Positions 48,291 through 57,535 of a stretch of 64,000 nt of DNA are shown one piece after another (position 1 is the stretch's first letter; each line of letters begins with the position of its first letter). A program made the position numbers and the translations under genes. Source of the stretch: Hyperoplus lanceolatus (lineage: Eukaryota > Chordata > Actinopteri > Uranoscopiformes > Ammodytidae); the NCBI GenBank assembly GCA_026929865.2, contig CM049397.1, forward strand, positions 3,790,001 through 3,854,000, given 5' to 3'. The notes under the pieces were generated by a model. That model searched no databases. It saw only the letters and a program-made list of their open reading frames with translations, and was not told where the DNA came from.

Positions 48291-49319
48291 TCAGTATCTG
48301 GTGTGACCACCATTTGCCTCATGCAGTGCAACACATCTTCTTCGCATAGAGTTTATCAGATTGTCAATTGTGGCCTGTGGAATGTTGGTCCACTCCTCTT
48401 CAATGGCTGTGCGAAGTTGCTGGATATTAGTGGGAAGTGGTGCACGCTGTCGTATACGCCGGTCAAGCACATCCCTAACATGCTCAATGGGTGACATGTC
48501 CGGTGAGTATGCTGGCCATGCAAGAACTGGGACATTTTCAGCTTCCAAGAATTGTGTACAGATCCTTGCAACATGGGGCCGTGCATTATCTTGCTGAAAC
48601 GTGAGGTGATGTTCATGGATGTATGGCAAAACAATGGGCCTCAGGATCTCATCACGGTATCTCTGTGCATTCAAAATGCCATCAATAAAATGCACCTGTG
48701 TTCTTCGTCCATAACAGATGCCTGCCCATACCATAACCACACCACCACCATGGGCCACTCGATCCACAACATTGACATCAGCAAAGCGCTCACCCACACG
48801 ACGCCACACACGCTGTCTGCCATCTGCCCTGAACAATGTAAACCGAGATTCATCCGTGAAGAGAACACCTCTCCAACGTGCCAGACGCCATCGAATGTGA
48901 GCATTTGCCCACTCAAGTCTGTTACGGCGACGAGCTGGAGTCAGGTCAAGACCCCGATGAGGACGACGAGCATGCAGTTGAGCTTCCCTGAGACGGTTTC
49001 TGACAGTTTGTGCAGAAATTGTTTGGTTATGCAGAACAATTGTTTCAGCAGCTGTCTCAGTGGCTGGTCTCAGACGATCTTGGAGGTGAACCTGCTGGAT
49101 GTGGAGGTCCTGGGCTGGTGTGGTTACACGTGGTCTGCGGTTGTGAGGCCGGTTGGATGTACTGCCATATTCTCTGAAACGCCTTTGGAGACGGCTTATG
49201 GTGGAGAAATGAACATTCAATGCACGAGCAACAGATCTGGTTGACATTCCTGCTGTCAGCATGCCAATTGCACGCTCCCTCAATGCTTGTGGCATCTGTG
49301 GCATTTTGCTGTGAGACAA
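48291..49319 (-). CDS. Tc1-like transposase (342 aa, intact)
   Basis: A Tc1/mariner cut-and-paste transposase; it binds the terminal repeats, excises the element and inserts it at TA. An uninterrupted 342-codon frame begins MSHSKMPQMPQALRERAI. Residues 10-50 form the first helix-turn-helix, 58-65 an AT-hook-like HNRRPRV linker, and 70-115 the second. Catalytic residues are D156 (FTDESRF), D244 (FQQDNARPH) and E279 (SPIEH), with 34 residues between the last two: DD34E, the Tc1 signature. GGGVVMVWAG at 191-200 is the Gly-rich box. Length is normal for Tc1. Intact frame is notable because most fish Tc1 copies are broken, but TIR damage means it could only act in trans. Expression cannot be judged. 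Confidence 0.95.
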   Translation of the reverse strand: MSHSKMPQMPQALRERAIGMLTAGMSTRSVARALNVHFSTISRLQRRFREYGSTSNRPHNRRPRVTTPAQDLHIQQVHLQDRLRPATETAAETIVLHNQTISAQTVRNRLREAQLHARRPHRGLDLTPARRRNRLEWANAHIRWRLARWRGVLFTDESRFTLFRADGRQRVWRRVGERFADVNVVDRVAHGGGVVMVWAGICYGRRTQVHFIDGILNAQRYRDEILRPIVLPYIHEHHLTFQQDNARPHVARICTQFLEAENVPVLAWPAYSPDMSPIEHVRDVLDRRIRQRAPLPTNIQQLRTAIEEEWTNIPQATIDNLINSMRRRCVALHEANGGHTRY

Positions 49320-49361
49320 ACCTGCACATTTCAGAGTGGCCTTTTATTGTGGACAGTCTAA

Positions 49362-50382
49362 GGGTGTATTCACACATGCCGTGTTTAGTTCGGTTGAAAC
49401 GAACTCAGATGCACTTCTGCCTTCAATGCGCATCTTTCAGGCAGGTGTGAATACAGCAATCACACTCGGGGGCGGACCAAACAAACGCTCCGAGACCCAG
49501 CTGAAGAGGTAGTCTCGGTGCGTTTCCAAACGCACTCTGCTGCAGTTCGTTTGTGGTGTGAATTTGTCCGGACTCGATCCGACCCAAATGAAGGAGGCAC
49601 TGTGCCTTTTCTTTCTTTTCTTTTTAAATAAATAGCCGTCAGCTTCACATTATGGGAAAGTTTTGTTGTTGCCATTGTTAGGACGATAAGTTGTGGTTTG
49701 ACCGGGAGCCCAGAACAATATATTACATTTGATCGAGAGGACGCAAAAACATGCTGAATGTGTTCAGCGATCAGATGAAGGAGAGGGGAGCGTCTCTCCA
49801 CAGTGCCAACAGGTTCACGCTGCGCAAGAAATGTGTGTTTTTATTTTGCTTCCCATGTACGGACCGTCAATACCCCGTGTCAGTTTGGAGCTGAACTGCG
49901 CCGACCCAGCTGATACACAGCTTAATCAGCTGAGTGTCAGCTTGAGCCTATTCTTCTCGCGTGACGGGCGTCCAGCACCAAAACTACAGTAAAAATGATA
50001 TTTCACATTGTAGGCTACACGCCACATAACGTTGCATTGACATAGGGCTACATATTATAACCATATGAAACAACAATAATCCGATGTTTTTCCTCTTTAT
50101 TTATAGGTTAGATGTTGGCCATTTTATTATTTTTAACCCCATATTATATCAATGATATATGTTTCGTAGTTTTAACTTCGTGCTTCCTGTTTCTCTCCAC
50201 CCCAGAATGTCTGTCCAATGAATGAATAACCTCAGATCACGTGTGGTTTTGCTTCGTAATGCTGGTTCACTTGCAAAAGGGGCAATATGAAAGTGGACCA
50301 CACCAAACAAAAAAAATCAAAACTCCATTTGGTCTGGACCAAAGCAAGTGAACTAGCGGACTTTCCCAGTGTGAATACACCC
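49362..50382. mobile_element. Harbinger-like MITE nested in Tc1 copy B
   Basis: Ends GGGTGTATTCACAC and GTGTGAATACACCC are perfect inverted repeats. TAA lies outside both (49359-49361, 50383-50385). Copy A gives the ancestral site, TCTAAGGCA, so the 3-bp TSD is confirmed. TAA and GGG ends suit PIF/Harbinger. No transposase recognised; small open frames inside lack motifs. Confidence 0.88.
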
Positions 50383-50628
50383 TAAGGCATACCTGTGCAC
50401 TAATCATGATGTCAGATCAGCATCTTGATGTGACACACCTGTGAGGTGGGATGGATTATCTCAGCAAAGCAGAAGTGCTCACTATCACACATTTAGACAG
50501 ATTTGTGAACAATGTTTGAGAGAAATGATAATATTGTGTATCTGGAATGAATTTTAGATCTTTAAGTCCATCTCATGAAAAATGGGAGCAAAAACAAAAG
50601 TGTTGCGTTTATATTTTTGTTGAGTGTA

Positions 50629-51278
50629 TATTTTATGTTGTTTTTTTTGCACAGGTAGCTTAAACTGCAATATATGTTGTCAGCAAATATTACTACTCAG
50701 ATATACACCTTATATATACAACACTTGTTAAAATATAAATGTAATGCTCATTTAAAGTAAATTATCAAATTATTTGAACCTGTTGGCTATGTGACATTGT
50801 CAGAGCGAGGCAAACTAAAAGCGGCACCAAGCGCAGTAGGAATACAGAGAGGGAGGAAGAATATCAGCATATGTGTTTCCCTTAACTTCATACCACAACA
50901 TTAGCGGGATCTCGGAAGGGAAAGCAGTGCTCGGCGAAATGCTAACGTTAGCTTAGCTTAGCTGTTTGTTTTCATTCCCTATGCAGCACTGCTATTGCCA
51001 ATCAACAGTGACTGCCTTGCATCATAGGAATACGCGGTCAATAATGGATATAATATGGAGACAAAAGACTATCAATATTGGATCTTTTGTATGGATTTTG
51101 GTCAAAGACGTGACGCCTTCATTTTCTGTACTTCTGCATTCTTTTGAAATTGAAAAATTATTCAAATATATAAATATATACCATATATTTGTGGCATATT
51201 GACCATATATGTGCTCACTTAAACTTTTCAAAAAACATTAGTCATTTGCAATTTTTTGTTATCCAAAGTGTCAAAAAA
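50629..51278. other. 5' flank of the DDE-like gene
   Basis: No coding recognised. GC-richer segment 50800-50960 with repeated TTAGC words (GCTAACGTTAGCTTAGCTTA) could be promoter or 5' untranslated sequence of the downstream gene, but no TATA box or splice evidence fixes it. Confidence 0.35.
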
Positions 51279-51910
51279 TCATGTGGTGCGACCGTCCACA
51301 ATGATTTTCTGTTTTTAAAACTTCTTTGACATTACTCTGAATGTATTTAATTATTTGTCTGCTCTATTTGGCATGATCTCCTAAATGTGTTGTAGTTCTG
51401 TGCACAATTGCAAAGCATTTGCATTTACATTTACATCATTATATACAAACAAACTTTGTACCAAGTTGTCCATTTTATGAAATATCATGTGGTGCGACCA
51501 TCAAGAACAACCACTTTTAGTACTTTTATGTTGAAATCCATTCGAAGACAGGAAGTTGCATCATGCAGTAGTTCGCCAAGGACCCATGGAAGCTGCATGC
51601 AGGTTTGTAACTATCTCTCAAATATGAAAAAAAATTACATTTTCAACGGTTAGAATGTAGTGTCCATATTCGGGTATCATGCGGTATGACCGCAAAAAAA
51701 CATTAAATATGAAGTTATTTTTAAAAAGATATGTTTTCATTATGAATATATTAGTTGCGTTTTGTTGAAGAGCTAGCTTGTTTTCCATAGGTGGCCAATT
51801 ATGTGCCTGTAAATTTTGACTGAACATGAAACGGTCATTTGGTGCGACCAAATATCATGTGGTGCGACCACATATCATGTGGTGCGACCACCATATCATG
51901 TGGTGCGACC
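51279..51910. repeat. left array of the TCATGTGGTGCGACCA motif (7 copies)
   Basis: Copies in plus orientation start at 51279, 51485, 51677 (TCATGCGGTATGACC), 51835 (TCATTTGGTGCGACC), 51855, 51875 and 51896. The last four are spaced 20-21 bp and form a compact array of ATATCATGTGGTGCGACCA. Such subterminal motif clusters are usual binding sites for a transposase of the same element. Confidence 0.88.
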
Positions 51911-52201
51911 ATAGCAATGTGTTTTTCATCATAGATGTACGTCATAGATTGATAGTTTTTAGTTTTTTATATGCAATTGATGAATTATTTACAGTAAATA
52001 CTTTATATAATTAGTTAAGAAAATAGATTTTCATGCAATTTAAGTATTCTTTTCTAATATTTCATAAAAGTGTTCATTTTGTGTCTAATATTTGAACCAT
52101 ATCATGCAAAAAATATAAAATAATGCATCTAGAGCCTGTAATTTCACTTGTGTTATTAACCTATTAATGTATTTATAACAGTTTAAATCTTTTTTTTACA
52201 G

Positions 52202-54607
52202 ATGGGACTGTCAAGCAAAGTAAAATCTGCTCGCAATAGGCAGCATGTCAATTCTGATCCTAAAGCAAGAGAGGAATACCTGGCTAGGAGAAGAGAAAGG
52301 TTGTTATGAAAAAATGTTAATCTATAATCTATAAAAGTAAGATGATGTACATATTGCTCTTGTGTCTTTTTCAATACTTTGATGGAATTAATTTGATCCT
52401 TTACAAAATACAGTAGATTTTTTTCATAACCCTAATGTTATTTAACATTACTGTTTCAGCTACCAGAGAAGAAAATGTCAGGGAAAGATTTCCTATACGA
52501 AGTCAAATGAGCTGCCTGAGAGAGTGAGACAAATGCAGAAAGATAAATGGAAGGCTGCATCTAGTGGTTACAGGTTAAGAAAAAAGATGGCAAACGCTGT
52601 ATTAGACCTTACACCACCATCTATGGAGATCACTCCACCAGTTGATGTAAATCTCGAACAAGAGCAGCCGCAAGAGCAGGTGGAGAATACACTTCAAGCT
52701 GTGATAGAGTCAATACCCCAAATTGAGGATTTTAATCCACTAGTATCTTCCACACCAGAGAGAGAGAAGAAAAGGAATAGATCAGCAGAAAAAAACAAGA
52801 AACTACAGAAGGAGAAAGCTCAACTGAAAAGGCAGGTCAAACATTTGAGGAAACAGCTAGCCAATACGAGAAGAGAAAAAAACAAATTGAGCAGGAGAGA
52901 GAAGAGGTCAAAAGAAAGTAAAAGAGTAAGTGAAAAATTCAAGCCAAAGAGCACCCAAAAAAAAATCAGCTGAGAGAAAGCAAGCTGTTATAGATTTTCT
53001 CTCCAGAGACGAAAACAGTTGTCTTTTAGCTGGGAAAAAAGACACTGTCACCAAAAATAAGAAAAAGATGCAAAGAAGAGTCTTGACAAAGCCACTCAAT
53101 GAGCTCCATTCACAATTTAAATCAGAGATGGGACAGCATCTGGCCATGTCGTACAGACAATTTACTCGAAGACAGCCTTTTTATATCACAGAGCCAAAGT
53201 CGAGGGATAGGGAGACGTGTGCCTGTGCAGAACATGAAAATATCAGGCTGTTGATCAGCAAACTCCACACACGAGGGCTGTTGCAGACAACCAGCCTCTC
53301 ACAAATACTAGGTTTTATCGTGTGTGATCCAAAAAACAAAGATTGCATGGACCGCATGTGCCTGGATTGCTGCTTCGAGGAGGTCAAGTTTCCAGAGATA
53401 GACTGCTCAGCTGAAGTTTCATGGGAACAATGGGGCCACGTAACTTCAAGCAACGGCGAAAAAACATTTGCCAATGTTGTCAAAAAAATCATACTCTGGG
53501 ACAGTCCAGGAGTTAAAAGAGTTGTTCCAGAAAAAGATTGAAGCAATAGCCATCCATCAATTCAACTGGGTCCACCAAACTGAACAGTTCCGTGATTTAA
53601 AAGAAAGGCTCACTGTAACTGAAGCTGTGTTACATGTTGATTTTTCGGAGAACTACGCTTGCAAGTTGGGCAGGGAAATACAAGCTTTTCATTTTGGAGG
53701 CAGCCGGAAGCAGGCTACAATTCACACTGCTGTCCTCTATACAGTCAATGCCACCAAATCATATGCAACTCTGTCAGACAGCCTCCGCCATGATGAGCGT
53801 GCAGTGTGGGCACACCTGGAGCCCATACTAAAAGAGCTTCGCACAAACTGCCCACAAATCACTACCCTACATATGATCAGTGACGGACCCGTTACACAGT
53901 ACAGAAATAAGGCGAACTTTTACCTGTTAAGTACTTTGCCTTTCATGTATGGGTTCAAAAATATCACATGGAACTACTCAGAAAGGGCTCACGGAAAGGG
54001 TGCCCCAGATGGCATTGGTGGTGTCAAAAGGGAGGCAGATCGTTATGTGATGCGAGGAGGTGAGCTGCAGACTCCAGTGGATCTGTACAACATGCTGACA
54101 AAAAAAGCAGGATCGAATATAACGTTCGACTGGATTGACGAACAGAGTATGCAAAAAATGGATGAAATGATTCCTGAAAAATTGGCACCTGTGCGAGGCA
54201 CACTCAAAATCCACCAGGTGCTCTCTTCACAGGCTGGAATAATTTTGCACAGAGAGGTGTCATGCTTTTGAAAGCATGAAGATCTGACAACTTGCATGTG
54301 TTACAAGCCAGTACTGGTGAACCTTGGGAACCCAATCTGCCACACTGAGGTTCCCTCAAACACTGCTGAAGAAGCTGGTCTGCAAGACTTGAGTGGCAAG
54401 TTTGTCATCGTCAACTATGATGAGCTTCCATATGTAGGCCAGGTCCTCAAGGTTGTGGGAGAGGATATCCAGGTTAGCTCCATGCGGCAGTCTGATGAAA
54501 AAAATGTATTCGTGTGGCCACAGATTGCCGACATAATCTTCTACAGTAAGAAAGACGTCCAGGCTGTAATTTCAGAGCCAGAGCCAGCAAACTCACGCTA
54601 CTCTTAG
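52202..54607 (+). pseudogene. unassigned DDE-like transposase gene, two exons
   Basis: Exon 1 (52202-52299) begins ATG right after a TTTTTTTACAG acceptor-like site and ends at GTTGTT; exon 2 starts at 52460 after TTTCAG, and the split codon joins in phase. Order: a basic N-terminus with a Lys/Arg/Gln/Glu coiled coil (about 52740-52920), CACAEHENIRLLI and CLDCCFEE Cys/His motifs, then HVDFSENYACK (first Asp, 53634), MISDGPVTQYRNK (second Asp, near 53877) and ERAHGKGAPDGIGGVK (Glu near 53982). D/D/E in this order, each in a conserved-looking box, points to an RNase H-fold transposase. Frame breaks: A9 run at 52957, A7 run at 53484, and in-frame TGA at 54269. The end is NSRYS then TAG. I do not recognise a named superfamily. 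Confidence 0.72.
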
Positions 54608-55204
54608 TTGAGCATCCAAGATTGGGCAACGTTCCAAACTGCCTGGGGTTAAAAGTGGGGCAAAGCGGAGGAAAGAAGAGGAGAGGAGTGGAGGAAGGAA
54701 GGAGAGAGAGAGGAGTGAAGGAGAGAGAGAGAGAGGAAGGAAGGAGAGAGAGGCGTGGAGGATAGAGATGAGTGAGGAGAGAGAGGAGAGGAGTTGAGAA
54801 GATGAGAGCTGAGGATGAAAGCGACATCAGAAACATGAAGATTGCCAAGTTCAATTAAGTGTTTGTTCACTGCACTTAAATGCTTCTTTTGTTTGAGTTT
54901 TTTATAAAACAAAAAGTCTTCATGAAATGTTTGTTCATGAATTTGAAATGCACTCAAGTCTGTTTTGTCGTTTGAGATTTTTAGTAACAAAAATGTTATG
55001 AAATATTAGTTTATGAATTTGTAATGCACTGACGTCTGTTTTGTTCTCTGAAATTTTTATAAAAACAATGTTTATGAAATGTAAGTTCATGTAAGTTAAT
55101 TCTGTGGAAGTTAAATTAAATCAGTTTCAAATCTATTTTTCATTTGGAATTGTTTTTTTAATGACCTCTTTACGTAGATTTTTAATCATATGGAGGTATT
55201 TATG
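54608..55204. other. 3' flank with a purine tract
   Basis: A strongly GA-rich tract (54660-54800, GGAGGAAAGAAGAGGAGAGG-like) follows the gene, then AT-rich DNA with three loosely repeated blocks of GTTTGTTCATGAATTTG-like sequence at about 54925, 54995 and 55080. Confidence 0.55.
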
Positions 55205-55571
55205 TCATTTGGTGCGACCACTCATCATGCGGTGCGACTAGTTATAGCAATAACTATTCAATTAAAAATAAAATATCAAATGTTTGTGGATGAAATAGTA
55301 ATCACTGATACATTATGCTTAGGTGAATGGCATTGTTTTAACATTTTAAGCCGTTTTATGCAATTTACAGGAAAAACTAGTCTGTTGACTACATATTTCA
55401 AGGAAGCTGTGACATTATAGAACAAATATGAGATAATTATTTACAAAAACTCAAAACAAATACATATGCCTCTTTCACAAATGCTTTATATTACTGAAAA
55501 CGTACAAAATAATATCAAGCATAATTAGGAAATTAATACATTTTACGTTAAATCATGGTCGCACCACATGA
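55205..55571. repeat. right array of the TCATGTGGTGCGACCA motif (3 copies)
   Basis: Plus copies at 55205 (TCATTTGGTGCGACC) and 55225 (TCATGCGGTGCGACT), again 20 bp apart, and an inverted copy at 55557-55571 (GGTCGCACCACATGA). The inversion of the outermost copy relative to the left array is what a pair of transposon ends would show. Confidence 0.85.
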
Positions 55572-56640
55572 CACTTTTTAAGACCCGGGCCCATTTATCT
55601 AGGTGAAAAAGCACTAAAATCACTTAATTAAAACATTTCAGATGAATTCATATGCACACAACATTCTGAATGTTTGAACCAATGCAATATATATTATTAT
55701 TTTTGGGATTTTAAAATTGACCTGTTGAAAATCCTTATACGTCATTGACCCATTTATAAATCCCCGAAAATACATGTTCCAGGATGGATTAATAAACTAC
55801 GATGGCACAGCTGATTTGGAACGGAACAACAGCTCTGTTCGCTTCCAAGGAGAAAAGTAAGAAACTCAGACTTTGGTGTTTTTTTACAACGAGTATTCAA
55901 ATCCTATCTCCCTCCACCGAACGTCGGCATCTGCTCGCGCGGGGCTTTCGCTCTTTCATAGTTTATAAAAAATAAATTATTTTTTTCTTTATCGGATTTT
56001 ATATCGGAGCTGTCAGTCCGATATCCGATCCGTAGATTTCGCCCATATCGGAGCCGATACTGGATCGGATCGGCCCCATCCCTAATAAACTGTCTACATG
56101 GGCGGGTGTTCTGATGTGCATACATCTATTTCCAATGCACTGTTTATATTTGAGTAGTGACCCATTTATTCAAGCATCGTGCACTATGCTCAACTAAGCA
56201 CGGGGAGCATAGGCCATCACAGTCAATATGCATTGGGTTAAATTCAACACGAAAAGCTGACACGACATGGTGATAAAACAGTTTGCTTTGCACATCTGTT
56301 TCCCCTCTTGGACCTGCTATGCATTTCCACCTACATGCTCCACCCAACATTGTTTTTATATATTATCTATGGTTTCTACTGAAACGCAAATCTTCATATG
56401 CATGTCACCTGAGTTTTATATAAACAAAATAAATAAATGCATCATGGCTCCAACATATTCATATTCATTCTTGACCTCCTAGTCATGCTTTTGAAAGTAA
56501 AATAAGCTGATTCAAATCCACTGTAAACACTAGTCAAGACATTTACCTGTGCAGTGATATCAGTGAGATAATTGGCCTACAATTTTGGTATACAACTGAA
56601 ATTCTCAATAAGGCTAAAATAAATAATTCATGTGTTGCAG
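55572..56640. other. unannotated, with a TATCGG-type repeat edge
   Basis: At 55985-56092 GATCGGATCGGCCCCATCCC and CCGATATCCGATCC resemble the terminus of a common fish DNA-element repeat; the opposite end is absent. Otherwise AT-rich. The missing first exon of the Harbinger transposase was not found here. Confidence 0.4.
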
Positions 56641-57535
56641 ATTCCTGGCTACTGGCGACTCTTTCCGCACGATCGCAAACAGCTTCCGGGTCGGGGCCTC
56701 CACCGTGGCTTCCATCGTGTCCGATGGGGTGACGGCTATCTGGGACAGCCTGGTGGAGGAGTTCATGGCGGTGCCCACCACGGAGGACTGGAGGGCGATT
56801 GCTCAGAAGTTCGAGGAGTGGTGGAACTTCCCTCTCTGTTGCGGTGCCATCGATGGGAAGCATGTTGTTCTGAAGGCCCCTGCGAACTCCGGTTTGCAGT
56901 TCTTCAACTACAAGGGAACATTTTCCATCGTTCTCTTGGCAGTTGTCGACGCAGACTACTGCTTCCGCATCATCGATGTGGGGGGCTACGGGAGAACCAT
57001 TGATGGAGGAATTCTGGCCAACTCGGTGTTTGGTCAGGCCCTCCACTCTGGCAATCTCAAGCTCCCTGCTGACTGAGTACTGTCAGCGGCTGCGCAGAGA
57101 GGACCCCTGCCTCATGTGTTAGTAGCGGACGAGGCCTTTCCGCTACGGACCGACCTCATGAGGCCATTCCCCGGACGCGTCCTCCCCCGAGAGCGGCGCG
57201 TGTTCAACTACCGACTGTTCCGGGCAAGGTTGGTGGTGGAGAACGCCTTCGGCATCCTCTCCTCCCAGTGGCGGATCTACCGGAGGGTCATGGAGGTCCG
57301 TCCTGAGCTGGCGGAGAGACGCGTCAAGGCCACCTGTGTGCTGCACAACTTCCTCCGGAAAACAGCACCAACAGCAGCAGTGAGGGATTGCCTCCCGCGT
57401 GATGTGGTGTTGCCTCTGCCAGGGCTGGGGAGAGTGGCTGCCAACAACGCCGGGAGAGAGGCCATCCGGATCCGCGAGCCCTTCACCTCCTACTTTTCTG
57501 GAGAAGGAACAGTCTCGTGGCAGAACGACATCTAG
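56641..57535 (+). pseudogene. HARBI1-like Harbinger transposase, last exon with one stop
   Basis: Begins after a TGTTGCAG acceptor with FLATGDSFRTIANSFRVG, matching the HARBI1 start of the nuclease region. WWNFPLCCGAIDGKHVV carries the first catalytic Asp, FSIVLLAVVDADYCF the second, then GGYGRTIDGG, and after an in-frame TGA at 57074 the frame continues LPHVLVADEAFPL, LMRPFPGR, FNYRLFRARLVVENAFGIL (the Glu) and SSQWRIYRR. All motifs and spacing are those of PIF/Harbinger nuclease-transposases, which cut at 3-bp TNN-type sites. Aside from the single TGA the frame is open to TAG at 57533. The N-terminal exon is not visible. Confidence 0.88.

Larger units (their letters stand above)
48157..50628 (-). 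mobile_element. Tc1-like transposon, copy B, left end truncated
   Basis: Same element as copy A. At the left it begins inside the terminal repeat (CAGGTGTGCCACATCAAG), so about 180 bp of that repeat are missing. The right repeat is present and ends GTTGAGTG-TA at 50628, but a 1021-bp MITE sits in it (49362-50382). Without both ends the copy cannot be mobilised normally, although its transposase frame is intact. Confidence 0.92.
51279..55571 (+). mobile_element. candidate DNA transposon carrying an unassigned DDE gene
   Basis: A two-exon gene (52202-54607) is flanked by the left motif array and by a right array (55205-55571) in which the last copy is inverted. Enclosing a transposase-like gene between clusters of one motif is the layout of a cut-and-paste element. 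I did not find matching terminal inverted repeats or a TSD, so the outer borders are the outermost motifs and may be short by some hundreds of bases. AAGTGTCA precedes the first motif and, in reverse, the last one, a possible part of the termini. Confidence 0.55.

Noticed and set aside
51835..51910. CRISPR array
   Set aside because: Repeat and spacer lengths (16 bp, 4-5 bp) and the eukaryotic setting do not fit; no cas genes. Transposase binding sites fit better.
54474..54990. Minus-strand Ser/Leu/Pro-rich open frames
   Set aside because: They are the complement of the GA-rich tract after the DDE gene.
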